A stretch of DNA of 64,000 bases. Source: Exophiala sp. HKRS030 (taxonomy: Eukaryota; Ascomycota; Eurotiomycetes; Chaetothyriales; Herpotrichiellaceae). Shown here in pieces: positions 1 through 11,480 of this stretch (position 1 is the first letter of the stretch; every line of letters begins with the position of its first letter). Below the pieces are notes generated by a model. That model was not told the DNA's origin and did not search any database. It saw only the letters and a program-made list of their open reading frames with translations. Position numbers and translations under genes: made by a program. The stretch lies in assembly GCA_023897205.1 (NCBI GenBank), contig JAHWDD010000005.1, positions 682,001 through 746,000 of the forward strand. The letters run 5' to 3'.

Positions 1-282
1 CTGGGGTTCCGATGGAGAATTCTGGACAATGTCGATCCGAATCCGAAGAATATTGTGGGCTGCGCAGTTCTACAGCTCGAGAAGGGCAAGACGGGATGTT
101 TGTTACGCTTGGAACCGAACCACCAACAGAAGGTATGTTTTCGGAGTTCATGATCGATCGAGATGGACATGGTTTACTAACTAGGATGACAGATGTTCCG
201 CCTAACAATTCGCGCCACCCAAGAAACTGTGCCAGGCATATTGTTGGCAATGATGCAGGAACGCCTTGCTCGAGGTCCATGA
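1..282 (+). CDS. APL3: AP-2 adaptor complex subunit alpha, C-terminal end (5' truncated)
   Basis: This is the last part of alpha adaptin, the large AP-2 subunit that links clathrin to cargo and PI(4,5)P2 at the plasma membrane during endocytosis. Two exons are inferred: 1-132 (frame 1) and 193-282, with a 60-nt intron between them (GTATGT donor, TACTAAC branch site, GACAG acceptor). The joined product reads ...VDPNPKNIVGCAVLQ...GCLLRLEPN...MFRLTIRATQE...LLAMMQERLARGP-stop. This matches the end of the alpha appendage platform subdomain, where animal proteins have a VDPNP.NFVGAGI segment, then GCLLRLEPN and MYRLTLRTS. Most of the gene lies to the left of the window. A TAG only 2 bases after the branch sequence could act as a competing acceptor but would break the frame match. 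The family is recognised from these motifs; the splice is inferred. Confidence 0.85.
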
Positions 283-656
283 AATGGCCGTATCAAAGAT
301 CCTCTGGTCGGGACCCGTGACAAACGGCATGAGACCATGTTGACGAAGATTCTACAAGTTGTAGGAGAGGCATGAGTTGATCGGGATTTACGCACATCAC
401 AACCCAGGTCGCCGTCAGAGATTATATATCCCACTCCTGGGCTTCTGACGAAAATATCACAAACTTCTTTTCGATGTAAAATCATAATGTTATTCAATTG
501 CCTCTTTCGGCCCTTTTTCTTTATCCTTCTGGTAACTTCCTGCAAGGTGCATTAATGCTTTCTCGTCATCTCTAGCAGAGCATATAGCATTTGGCATAGC
601 ATGCCACTCCGTGCCCGTTTAAGCACTTTAGCACTTTGGTTCCATACCGGGACAAT
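283..656. other. Intergenic, convergent 3' ends
   Basis: This 374-bp gap lies between the stop of the AP-2 alpha gene and the stop of the minus-strand gene at 657-1229. It presumably holds both 3' UTRs. I see no further gene in it. Confidence 0.5.
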
Positions 657-1229
657 CTAGAACCTATAGACCCCAGGTACCAAGGTCCCGTCAGCACTCT
701 CGGCGGCGCCGATGCTCTCCAGGATCCTGGCCTGGATCATCTCGATGGTCGGGGGACCCTGTTGACCCGGCGACTTTTTGGTGGGGTCGGCGATCAAGAC
801 GGCCAGGGGTTTGACCTGTTCGATGACCTCGGTGATGGCTTGGGAGTCTGCCGGTTCGAAACGGCCGATGACGACGAGAGAGACGTCGGTGCGTGGTGTA
901 TCACCAGTAGCGTTGGCTCCTTGACCGCTCGAAGGGATGACCTTTTCTCCGCTCAACAAAGCCGGGATCTCTGTGAGGGCGGCTTGGGTGTTGGAACAGA
1001 CATGGACGACTGTTTTTTTTTGGTAAGAGAGGGGTTGAGATTAGGCTGTTGCTTTTGATGTTGGGGGGGTCAGGAAGAGGGAATGAGGGTGTGAGAGTGA
1101 GAAAGAGGAAGTCTATCGTGTGTAGTGATAAAAGGGAAACTCTTTACCTTCTATTTTATGAGCAAGGTGTTCACTCAAGTGCTTGGTGTGAGAAGGATCC
1201 GTGCCGCATAGAACAGCCGCTGGTCTCAT
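657..1229 (-). CDS. Small alpha/beta-type hypothetical protein (144 aa, two exons)
   Basis: Exon 1 is 1148-1229 and exon 2 is 657-1009. The intron (138 nt) has a GTAAAG donor and an AAAACAG acceptor. The exons join in phase (GAA G|TC) to give 144 aa beginning MRPAAVLCGTDPSHTKHL. The pattern is alternating: a strand-like AAVLCGT start, a predicted helix (TKHLSEHLAHKIE), a strand (VVHVCSN), TDVSLVVIGRF, a helix (SQAITEVIEQVK), then LAVLIADPTKK. This suggests a small Rossmann-like fold. No signal peptide or membrane segment is seen. I do not recognise the family. Phase agreement across a well-formed intron, and a reading frame that stays open to the stop, support a real gene. It is convergent with AP-2 alpha, and its 1.46-kb upstream gap is shared with the secreted-protein gene at 2688. 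Confidence 0.65.
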
Positions 1230-2687
1230 TTTGGGCCTGGTGGGTGGGTAGGTACGTAGTATGTGTGGGTGTATGCGTACTTGTTAGGTGTATAGGTATC
1301 TGTGGCGAGTGATTGTGGTATGTTTGGTGTTTGTTGACACTTTGAATAGAAGGTCTTGTTTCGGTCTAAATCCAAGGTAATCTGAAGGAAAGATACGAGA
1401 ACAAAAACGAGAACAAAAACCGGACACCGATAGAAGGTCATACAAGTAATTCGGGTTCTGCGATAAAGTAGTACCAATTCTCTGTAGTGGGACAAGAAAA
1501 GGATTCCGAATGTATGTTTCCCTTTAATGGTAAATTACTCCGTTAAGGCCAGTGCCAGTCAGTCTTATCATCCCGCATGTCGTGCCGCGGAGGGAGAGAG
1601 AGACACACACACCATTCGTACGCGCGACGACCAGGACCAAAAAAAATAAACCACGGGTGGCTGCATATATTTTGTTGGTTTTGTTTCTCTTTCTGGTCTC
1701 CCCCTGCATGAGCTGAAAAGGAGTAAGGAGTAAGGGGATGAATGATCATCATCATCATCATCTCGTACGGGAACAAAGTACGGATCCTGTGATGAGTCGG
1801 TCAAACCTTTTTTTTTCTCGTTCTTCTTCCTGGCTTGCATTGGTGGCGTTCAAGCCAGTTTGGCCGATTAAAGTACACAAAAGGCTCATTGAAATAGCCA
1901 ACTGAACTCTCAATGCCTCGAAAGTAGGGTCTAAGTCAATCCTGTATGCAGGTGAGATTGCAAGGGGCAAATAGAGAAAAAGAGAGAGAGAGAGTTGACG
2001 TGGTACTGTGTGGTGTGGCCTCTAGCAAAGACCAGCAGCAGCTCAACAACCAATTGGGGGGAATTCTACTCTTACAGTGTGGCCTTTTGGGTACTTGACA
2101 TCCAGTCCGTAATGGCAATTTTTGGTTGGGACGTTTTTCTTTCGCTCGAGCCTCGCATTTTTCACAAAAAGTACCAAACAAACACTCTGGACTCGTCCAC
2201 ACCCAAACGGTGGAGCTCGGGGTCATTACAAAGAAGGACCCCAAAGCCCGGATCAATACATCTAGACCCTCGCTCCCCATGGAGGAGGTAGTGGCCAAAG
2301 TCTTATGGCTGGGGATTCCTGTACGGTTATCCGCCCATGTTCTAGATGGTTGAAAATTACAAGGTATGGGTCCAATATTGTGTGTGCACTGGCCATCGAG
2401 GCTACAATAAAAACAAAGCATATCGAGATAAAATCGAGACCATGCGAAACTGGAGTCCCGACCCAAGATCTGGGGGGTCTGTGAACATTGTCCGTGCCTC
2501 CTATGACATGGTGGTGGTTGTTACAGTATATCCGCAACCGCAGCAGCAACCGTCTTTCTGGGCTCTGGTATTGTATAAATATTTAGGAGACAGGCGATCT
2601 CTCCTCGCCAGGTTTTCCTCTCACGAACCTATTCAATCACCCTTTGACCATTGAGAAGAAAAGAAAGAAAGAAAAAGGGTCGACATC
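1230..2687. other. Intergenic region between divergent genes at 1229 and 2688
   Basis: No gene is supported here. It contains a short (CAT)n run near 1746-1761, an (AG)n run near 1980-1994, and near its right end a TATA box serving the downstream gene. Short ORFs on both strands overlap each other and lack recognisable content. Confidence 0.5.
2574..2581 (+). promoter_or_regulatory. TATA box of the cysteine-rich secreted protein gene
   Basis: TATAAATA lies 107 bp upstream of the ATG at 2688. It is followed by a pyrimidine-containing leader and an A/G-rich stretch (AAGAAAGAAAGAAAAAGGG) just before the start, which is typical of a strongly regulated fungal promoter. The TATA call is by sequence and spacing only. 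Confidence 0.5.
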
Positions 2688-3152
2688 ATGAAGAAGACTT
2701 TCTTGACCATTCTTGCCCTCATAGGAACCGGGTAAGTAGGGCTCGTCTCACAAAAGAGCCATCACGACTTGTGGCGGGTGTACGAGAATCAACCGACTGA
2801 CTTCTCAACGTTTATAGGCTCTGTTTCGATCATTGCGTCTGCACCGACGACTCGCAGAGCACGGCAGATGCGACCACCCTGTCGGTGTGCGCCGACCCGG
2901 GCTCGATCGAGACAGGAATCTGGCCGGTATACTTTTACGGCGACGGATGTCCGGATGAAGACGGCCTGGAGATACAAGACGGCCAGGTATGTTTACGAGC
3001 CCTGCAAGAAAGAAAAAAAATGAAGCTGACACTTTACGTTCCCACCGCCCCAAAAGTGTTATAGTCCCGCAACCTGTTTGAATGACGACAAGTTCCTCAC
3101 GGCGTGTATCAATGCTGGGGCGACGGGAGCCCGCTGCTGGCAGGAAGATTAA
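2688..3152 (+). CDS. Small cysteine-rich secreted protein (102 aa, three exons)
   Basis: Three short exons, none long enough to stand out alone, join in frame: 2688-2731, 2818-2986 and 3057-3152. Introns are 86 nt (GTAAGT...ACTGAC...TATAG) and 70 nt (GTATGT...GCTGAC...AAAAG). The protein starts MKKTFLTILALIGTGLC, a textbook signal peptide. It continues FDHCVCTDD and ends CWQED. The mature part holds eight cysteines (HC, VC, VC, GC, QC, TC, AC, RC), enough for four disulfides, and is acidic (DGCPDEDGLEIQDG). Size, secretion signal and Cys content are those of fungal small secreted proteins; these include many candidate effectors, but no specific family is recognised. Canonical splice signals and the TATA box at 2574 support expression. 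The exact signal cleavage site is uncertain. Confidence 0.75.
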
Positions 3153-3389
3153 TGAGTCATGCATATGGTATCAGGTCCGGGCGGAGGAGGGAGCAGCTGG
3201 TGTGGTTAGACGAGAGGTTCGGTATCACATGGAATTGAGATGTACATAACACGGCGTCGGTAATTTTTGAGAAGAATGCGGTAATTCAGGGTGTTGATTT
3301 TCGTCCGTGGTTTTGAGCAGATGTAGTCAAGTTTCATTCGCACGTCTAAATAACTGTGGTACCGCGTGGTCATATATGAACGTTCTGAT

Positions 3390-4352
3390 CTAAGAGGAAG
3401 CCCCCAAGGTCCTTCCCATCTCTTCGCCTCGACTCGTCGCTGCTTTGACGGCCTTGTCTACGATGTCGGCGAATCCAGACGCGTCGAAACTCTTCAAAGC
3501 TGCGTCAGTGGTGCCGTTCGGGCTCGTCACGTTCTTCCGGAGCTGGGCCGGTTCCTCGGAAGATTCGACCAACATCTTGCCGGCACCAAAACAGGTCTGC
3601 TTGGCCAGGCGGGTCGCTTGCTCCGTCGAAAGTCCCAATCCGGTTGCGCTGGTGATTAGGTGTTCCACGAGTGCGAAGAAGTATGCTGGGCCCGAACCTA
3701 AAAAACAAGCGCACACACACGCAGTGGTTGTGAGTAAAGAGGACAAAAGACCCAGGCCAGCGCTTGGAGATGAGAAATGAAGTCAAGACATACCAGAAAG
3801 TCCGGTGACGACGTCAAGAAGTTCCTCCTTGTCCACCCATTCGACCGCCTTGCTGACACTGCCCAGCAAGGCGGTGGTCAGGTCCTTTTCCGAATCGGTC
3901 ACGTCGCGACTCGCAAAAAGACCCGAAGCGCCCTCGCCCACCAGTGCCGGGGTGTTGGGCATGACACGGACCGTGTGTGGTGTGTGGCCATCGCCCAATT
4001 TCAACCACTGCTGTAGACTGTCCAGGGTGATTCCCGCGGCGATGGAGATTACCAGGGGAGGGGGACTCGTTCTTTGCGCCGTCCAAGCACCGCCGAGCTC
4101 TCGACAGACGTCCTTGGCCACCTGAGGCTTCACGGCCAGGATGACAATGTCGGCCTCTTGTGCGGCTTCGACGTTGGAAGCCGTCGTGTGCACACCGAGC
4201 TTCTTCATCTTGTCCCGGTTGACTTCCCACGGCTCCGAGACGTATATCTTTTCCTCAGACATGTCTTTGGCCAACAACCCTCCGATTATGGCGGCCGCCA
4301 TGTTCCCACCGCCTATGAAGGCTACCTTTGAGCCTTGTAGTTGGGAAGTCAT
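3390..4352 (-). CDS. PRO3: Pyrroline-5-carboxylate reductase
   Basis: This enzyme catalyses the last step of proline synthesis, the NAD(P)H-dependent reduction of 1-pyrroline-5-carboxylate to L-proline, in the cytosol. Exon 1 is 3794-4352 and exon 2 is 3390-3697. The 96-nt intron (GTATGT...TTTTAG) splits a glycine codon. The 288-aa product is a normal family length. The N-terminal Rossmann fold begins KVAFIGGGNMAAAIIGGLL (dinucleotide-binding glycines). The family signature region is VRVMPNTPALVGEGASG, followed after the splice by SGSGPAYFFALVEHL and the helical dimerisation domain with VTSPNGTTDAALKSF. The ATG at 4352 directly precedes the Rossmann strand, which fixes the start. The gene is followed tail-to-tail by the secreted-protein gene, 237 bp away. 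Confidence 0.95.
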
Positions 4353-7044
4353 GATTGATGATGTCGAGGTTTGTAGTTTATTTGGTGGTCAATGAGGGTT
4401 ATCTTATTAACAGTTTCTGGCTCGGGAGGTGCTTTCTGATGTGTGCAGTAATGGTTGCCATGATTCGCCGTAATTGCGCCTCGCAGAGTCTTGTGTTGGG
4501 CCGTAGAAATGTATAGAGGTCTATAGATAAGATAAGGCAGAGGTGGGCAAAGCACACATCCACAAGTTGAAGTCCCTGAGAGAGGCTCAGCCTCAGCCTC
4601 AGGGACGCTTAGGTGGTAACGGCCAAGTAGGTACAGTACTTCTTCCCCCCTCCCATGGACCTTGTGTGCAGAGTTTCCCTTTTGTGCCACGAAACATCGC
4701 GTTCGGCAACGCGCGAGAGAGTTGCGTGTGTTTGCAGATCTCGTATCGATGCCCTGCATGCTGCACACTCGGGGAGAAAAGGGAGTATCGGGCGCAGACG
4801 AGTTACCTCATTGATAAGGCAAACAAGCGGTGCCAGAATGACCCAGAAGTTCGTGGAGCCTGACTAGATTGCATCAGTTGTGTTGGGTCTTCAATGCAAG
4901 GTACAATAACGCTCCGTAAACTGGTCGTTCATCCGGTCGGCAATAATGTTTCTGATGCACGGTACTACTTCACTTGCATCGACTGAGGCTGCGCGTGACA
5001 GCGAGTGCCCGAGGCGAGCGAATCGGTGGTCGTGGATCCTTCAAGGCGGGCTAGTGGGCTGCTGCACGGCAGTACTTCGTAATGGCGTGCATGTAGTAGA
5101 GTCAAACTAAAGGAATGGTCCAGCCCTGGACATGTCGCGACTCTTCATTGGCAAAAGGCCCAGAAGAAGGAATAAAGGAAAATGATGTGAATAGACGAAC
5201 TGACAAATGACGGTTTGACCGGTTCCTACCTAGAGGAGGGTGACTGCAGGCACGAGAGTCTCCATCCGATTCTTCTCATGCAGGTCTTGAGGTACTTTTC
5301 CTAGTTTTACAAAGATACGGAGTTACCGATGAGGAGATACGAGTTACACTATACGGAGCATTTTTGGTATGGGTGCCCAGATAATTCGCGTCGATGCTCT
5401 TTGTCAGTCTGCAAAGTGCCAACCCGCCAGGTGACTCGTGATGAGCGTATCCTCAGCAAAAATCTTTCCGAGGGCCGAGGGAGAGGGGTCAAGAGAGAGA
5501 GAGAGAGAGAGCGCACAAGTATGTGTGTGAGTGTGTGAGTGTGTCTACTCTCAAACCCGCGCAATCTGCCCGAATGGACCTTTTGTCGCGGATAGATGAG
5601 AACGTGATCTCACACGCACAGCCCGTACAGAAACAAAAGTTCCGCCAAGTCTCGACATTGGGGTGGAGAGAGAGGGAAGATTGCAGGGGCTTTGGGAACG
5701 CGGCAGCAGCCAGAAAGGAGGAAAGAAACCGCTTTGGCGGGTTGCATCCATCCTTTGACGCAGCTCCACTAATAGCATTGTGCGTACAACACTGGGAAAG
5801 GTACCGAAGGGGGGCCCGCCCGTCTTCGCCTCACTCGTTCGGTGCTCGACACACTACGGGTTATCGTACTGTACTAGTAAACCTGTACAGTACTCCGTAC
5901 TCCTTACTGGACTCGGACCCAGACGAGAAGCTAGGGAAAAGGCCCAGGGCGTGGTGGCCCGATCAACTCAAGCAAAGATGATGGGCGGGTTCCACCATTG
6001 GGTTGGGCGCTGTGCATTGCCGATCACCCATGGAGTCTCGTACGGAGTACAGTAGGTCTCGAATGTACAGTACATACATCCATATTCGCCGATCGCATGT
6101 GAGCTTTTGTACTGGAAGAAAATGATTTTTGATAAAACTTGTTGCCCGGAATGTTAGTTACCGCGCGTAAAGTGCGCCTCTTGCAAATACGGTATGCTTC
6201 ACGGGCCACACACAGGGTTACAAGTTCAATTCAACCCCGAGGGTTGTTTCGTTAAACAAATTGCTGAGATAGACAATGAGATGTTGGGATAAAAAAATAC
6301 AGCCAGGAAAGTAAAATTTGCAAGAAACAAGGAGAATGACTTTTACAATAAGGATTACTCGTAGAGTGATAGTTTGTCCATTTCGGCTCCGTATCGATAG
6401 GATAAAAATACCAAGTACCTTAGTTGCCGATATCGACAAGCGATAAGGCATAGCACCACTTACGGTACAGTGAGTACTCGGTACGCCGTACAAGATAAAG
6501 TGATCCGAATGAAAAGCACTCGTAGTCTCAATTCGAAGAGTAAGTAACATTGTAGAATGATTCATACTACAAGACAAGACTTGCGTCCTTCCTTTCTTTC
6601 TTCCAGTCTATTTCCCAATATTGTGACATAAAATAAGGATGAGAGGTCGGGAAAGTAGCCAATACCTCGGAGAACAATGGTACAACAGAGTGACCTAGTG
6701 ATGATCTCGATGATCATACATACGGTCCTCTTCTCGAATGATCATCCATCGCGCGACAAAAGAAAACTGCCCCGTGCGAGGCGGTGGTATATATATAGAT
6801 ATGCTCGTCATAGTTTCCATGCTCTTCAAGAGTGGTGATGCTTTCCCAAATGGCCATGCCCATTCCCTAAACTCCATAATACCCTGATCAAAATTAACCA
6901 CAAAGGTAGTCAGATACCAGTCTGCAAATAAACTCCGTCGCTTGGTATCATATTGGTGAAAGAACAAAAGAACAAGCAGTAGACAAGTACAAGTAGTCGA
7001 GGGGAGAGAAGGGAGCACCTGGCTCCCTTACCAACGTCCCCTTT
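4353..7044. other. Long intergenic region (2.7 kb)
   Basis: It carries the upstream region of the pyrroline-5-carboxylate reductase gene at its left end. Beyond that I can support no gene: the ORFs here are short, overlap on both strands and have no recognisable motifs. An (AG)n run lies near 5499-5512. Two exact copies of the TACGGAGTA motif lie at 5891-5899 and 6041-6049, embedded in GTAC-rich sequence. Confidence 0.5.
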
Positions 7045-7239
7045 CTACCTCCACTTGTTGTGGGCCATGCCTGATGTCCGTATAGGATCGTCTTGGGTCG
7101 CGGCGTGGTGGTGGATGACGACCACTTCACGCTTGGGGATAGGACGAGGGTCTTTGGGGCCACGAGCATCTCGTCGCGGGTTGTGATAGACTCTTTCACC
7201 GCCGCTGCTCGAGCCGGAATTGCTGTGGTAGTGAGGCAT
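7045..7239 (-). CDS. Possible small basic protein (64 aa)
   Basis: This is an uninterrupted short frame starting MPHYHSNSGSSSGGERVYHN and ending GMAHNKWR. The start codon sits in a good context (GACAAGATGCC). About 430 bp upstream, at 7665-7672 on the same strand, is a TATAAATC element, followed by a pyrimidine-rich then A/C-rich leader as in fungal 5' UTRs. The peptide is hydrophilic, rich in Ser, His and Arg, with a central DARGPKDPRPIPKREVVVIHHH segment, and probably disordered. I do not recognise it. The frame is short enough to arise by chance, so the call rests on start context and the promoter-like upstream sequence. Confidence 0.35.
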   Translation of the reverse strand: MPHYHSNSGSSSGGERVYHNPRRDARGPKDPRPIPKREVVVIHHHAATQDDPIRTSGMAHNKWR

Positions 7240-7664
7240 CTTGTCTGTTTGGGTGATGGTGATGATGTTTGGTTTCGTGGAAGAGGGTTGTCGAGGGTGC
7301 GACGGTGAAGGTGACGAGGCTTTGCCGGTCAGGGTGAATGCAGGGTGGGTAGAGTTGTTTGTGTCGCAAAGTGTTCGAGTGTCGTGTGAAGAAGATGGCA
7401 ACACGAGTGCAGGAGGACCTCAGTCCCAGAAGTATTCCAAGGGTGACTCAGAAAAGCTAAGGCCTTCGAACCTCGTGGCGACGAGTTTCTAAAAGTGGTG
7501 ATGGAGTATGGTCAAAGTGGGGTCCTCTTCCTTCAAGAATGTAGCAAAGGGGTTGTTGGATCTCGCGTGGCTGTTTGTGTTGTGTTTTGGTTCTCGACTT
7601 TGGTTGCGGTGGTCTGCCAGAGAGAGGAAGAGAGAAGAGTGTGAAATGAGAAGGATGTCGGATT

Positions 7665-7672
7665 GATTTATA
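7665..7672 (-). promoter_or_regulatory. TATA-like element on the minus strand
   Basis: TATAAATC reads toward the 64-aa candidate gene ending at 7045. It is followed by a CT-rich stretch and then AACACAAC-type leader sequence. It supports a transcript from this strand but does not prove one. Confidence 0.3.
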
Positions 7673-10600
7673 GTACCCAATGCTCAAAAGTCACAGCGTA
7701 GGTCTCAGGCTCAGCCTGCCATAGAATGGAATGGAGGATGGATGAGTATTAGGCAGAGGAGGCTAGCATCAGGCAACTGAACTAAGCCCTGTTCATGATC
7801 CAGATGACGAGGGCGAAAGAGGAGCACCACGTAGCCAGAAGCAGAATGGAAGCAGCGGTAGTATCCGCAACAAGGCGACACACTAAACTACGGAGTAGTA
7901 AGGTTGAAGAAAGGAAGAAGGGTGGTAGCTGGAACCGTAGTGGTGGGTGGATGCGAGAACACACAGAAAGCAGGAAGGCTGAGGAGGATCCGGCTTCAGG
8001 CAGCATACTGGACGGATGGATACTCTCCCTGTTCGTCCTGGATTTAAATGAATTTCCCAGCAGGGATGGGCTTAGCACTTTTTCTCGTAAAGCCCCGTCG
8101 AATGTGTTGGACAGCCACCTTGTTGACATTGGTTCTGACAGGATTGAGTCAGACGTGCCCGTTGCCCGTCGCGCCACGGGTTGGAAATAGAACAGAAACA
8201 TACGGAGTAGTGTTCGTGCCGTTACGACCGTGAACAGAGTAAACACGGGAAAGGGGGCAAAGGCAAGATGACGTGCGACAAGCAAATCAAGGACAAGGGA
8301 GGGAGTGAAGAGAGAGGGTGTGTGTACATACTGTATGCAAGGCGGGCCAACCATGCCTCCGCTTGAAGCTCTGGGAGGCGCGTCCCCCAGGGAGCAGACA
8401 AGCGCTACCAGGTGAACCGGGGGCTGATGATGGGCCTGTCAGAAGCTCAGAAGCTCTACCATAAGAGACCCTGTTCGCCCCGAAGCCCACTATACCAAAA
8501 GCACCACCAGAAATCGCCCTATCGTAGAGTCAGCGTTCCTGCAGCAAAGACGGTCCAAACCAAAGTTCCCACTGACATGGCATTTTCGCCACTCCGTCTG
8601 GGTCTCAATGAATCAGTGCCAGCAACTTTCTTACCGCCGAAGCGTCGCCAGGGGAATTGCCCAAACAACTCCAGCCCGTGGCCGGTAGGTTGGCGTTCTG
8701 CTTTGAAACGCCCGGAGCAACCGTGCATATCGCTGTCAGAGGCCGGGCCAAGAGCAATCTGACACGCGGTTTCACACGCCTCACACTCTTTCTCACGGAG
8801 TACACTATGCCGGAGTATGGAGTTCACTCGTTGCTGAGCCACGGCTCCAGTGTTCTTCTCTTGCTGCTGTACTCCGCGCTGCGCCACATCTCGTGGTTGT
8901 TCTTTCTCCCACTCACTTCTGCATATGCTGTTTGTTGTCCGGCCAGAAATTCCCGGCTCGTCCAGTTGTTGCATGACTATCGGCCCAGCCATGACTTACT
9001 GTGCCGGAGCAAACAAAAAAATCTCTTCCACGTAGTCGATCTCTGTACTTTCTGGGGTTGGTAAGTGTTGTCGTCGACGCCCAACTGTGGATGCGCCTGG
9101 TAGTGCGAATTGGTCTCAGAGCCCCAGCATGAACGCCACCCATGGACCTCACGCTCGCCAAGCTCAGAGTCAAAGTATCATTCTACACAGTCGGAAACCC
9201 GCTTCCCAAGACAAGATTGTCCCACGTCGATCATTCTCAGGTTGACTTCAAGGTGAGGCGAGAACCGAAGCGAATTCCCGCTAGGCGTCAAGTGGTCTAT
9301 GTTTGGACACATCACGTGGAGTTGCTCTTCCGCATCAGAGCAGAAGAGAATTCCTCCTGAATGCCGATTATAACCGTGGAATCTAGGAGAACAATCAGCC
9401 AGAAATCTAAGCGACTTGATCTCAATCCCTGCCTATCTCCCCAGATTACAGAACTCCTATGTGAAAGCATACGGTGTGAAGTGTCCGTTTCTGCCCAACG
9501 ACGGTGCAGATCGGCAGGACTTTGGATCAGACACCCGCTCATGTGCAACCCGGACTACCTCTAGCGCAACTCACGTTTCCTCGGGACATGAGAAAGGTGT
9601 CTGGTCGCTTGCGAGCACACAAGCAACGACGATCAATGCGTGAGCGACGTAGTTGGTCACACGCCCAACGTATTCGAGCGTACTTCTACGAAGTAAACTC
9701 AATTCAAACATGCCGGAGCCATGTTCAATTGCGTGCCTTCTTCTGCTTTGCTTGGCCTCAAAGTTTAGTCCGAAATAGCCAGGCTAGGTACAAAGTACTA
9801 GGGGAGGTTGCCTAGTGCAAGCATGGTGAGCCATGACCCTGCCACCTGCTCAACAACTGAATTCTTTTGCCCACCCGAAGACGTTGAGAACTCGGGCGCA
9901 ATCAAGTGTGCGTGTTGTCATTTCGAGACCCTTACTTGAGACTCTGGATCTAGCAGAAGCTTCGGTACGTGGCATTTCTTCATGAGGGAGATTCTGCCGG
10001 AATCCTCCAGGCATCTTCCCAGGAAGCCGAAGCCCCATTCCCCCAGCAGCTTTTCACCGTCAAGGACGTGGGCAGTATTCCATCACACCACCTCAAGCAA
10101 CAGAGGATTGCTCTCGGTGCCCAATGCCGGTCATATCTGGCGATCTTCACCAAAGCAGGACGTCAACTTCCCGACAATAGGGTAGGTATCCAAGAGACTA
10201 CCTCGCGGTTCCTTCAAGCTGGATTCCATGGGCGCCTTTTCTCGAGACTATGACGTCTTTGGGGAGGTTTGGTATCCATGATAGGTCTCTATCACTCGCT
10301 CTTTCGCGCTTGAAGCACGCTGCCCTGCATAATTCGAGGCTTGCCCTTCGCCCAAGTGAGGCGGGGTGGAGAAGAGTTCGGCAGACGTCAATCGGACAGC
10401 GCCCGTTGCCATGGTCAGGGTTCCTTTCACGGGGCACTGTGTAGCTGCACGCTGACCTCGCCAGTAGCGGCCTGCTTCGCCATCAGTGAGCATTGTGCCA
10501 GTCGTCGGCAGACGCGGCTTTTCCGACAGCTAAGATTTGTTGCTCTGTTTGAGTCCGGCTTGCATCGAGACACCCCATTCTCCTACGACTCATCACTTGA

Positions 10601-10847
10601 CATGATGGTCTCCAGCCCGGAGCTGTTTATTGTCTATGAATGATGTCAGTTGCTCAGCCCATGAACATATCGCGTCATACAATCAGCGGCAAACGATTCC
10701 AAATCACCGATTATTACTGGAAAGAAGAAGTCCACTCGATGCTCAGGCGCATCCCTGCCGGGCATTATTTGTGAAGGGCACCGAGGATCCTCCTATTCGT
10801 CCATTTTACAGATACCTCATATATTCAAGCCGTGAGTTTGTTGTCAC

Positions 10848-10982
10848 CAACCAACATGAAACGATCCTTTCCTCTACCTCCGTGCCGCAATGGTCAAAAC
10901 GTCCCCCTTTCAACCAACATGAAACGATCCTTTCCTCTACCTCCGTGCCGCAATGGTCAAAACGTCCCCCTTTCAACCAACA
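10848..10982. repeat. 63-bp tandem repeat, about 2.1 perfect copies
   Basis: The unit beginning CAACCAACATGAAACG is repeated exactly with a 63-bp offset (for example CCAACAT at 10851 and at 10914), and a third copy starts for about 9 bp before diverging. The unit length is divisible by three, so one forward frame stays open through it, but that frame has no other coding evidence. Perfect identity suggests a recent duplication. Confidence 0.9.
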
Positions 10983-11480
10983 GGGAAGTCAGTCAGGTCA
11001 AACTGGATGGCTCTCCTGCAGGCGACTTGAGTTTACCCGAGGAGGAAGATGAAATTGGGTAGAGAAAGAGGGCCAGGGTCCAACAACCAAAGAGGGATAT
11101 CAATTTGAAGGAAAGAGGACTCAGGTCCAACGATCGGAGGATAACCACCTACGTACCCCAAACACCAAACAGGTCTATCGTCACAACAACAATATCGGTA
11201 GGTCAGTTCAAGCCTTCATAATGTTCATTTCTGAAATGAGTATCAATGATGGTGGTATCAAGAAGATTTGTCAGCCGGGAAAGCGTCAACAATCGGGGAA
11301 CTCCAGAAAGTATTAAAGACATTATCATGGTATTATTTACACAAGCCGGTCAATCACCAGTATCGGACCTGGACCATGTCTCATGATGCAGAAAGCCATC
11401 TATGCCAATGTGGTATGAAACCTCGATGCCCAATGTAACTGAATTGCAACGCCAGAGAGACGATACCTTCAATGTATGAT

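Larger units (their letters stand above)
7240..11480. other. Gene-poor region (4.2 kb)
   Basis: The left ~430 bp probably forms the leader and promoter of the 64-aa candidate gene. The rest contains overlapping ORFs up to 190 codons on both strands. None has a recognisable domain, a signal peptide or splice-consistent continuation. TACGGAGTA copies occur at 7889-7897 and 8201-8209. A 63-bp tandem repeat lies at 10848-10982. No transposon gene could be recognised. Confidence 0.45.

Noticed and set aside
7782..8354. 190-codon minus-strand ORF with hydrophobic stretches
   Set aside because: It contains two TACGGAGTA copies and has no organised membrane topology or family match; overlapping ORFs exist on the other strand.
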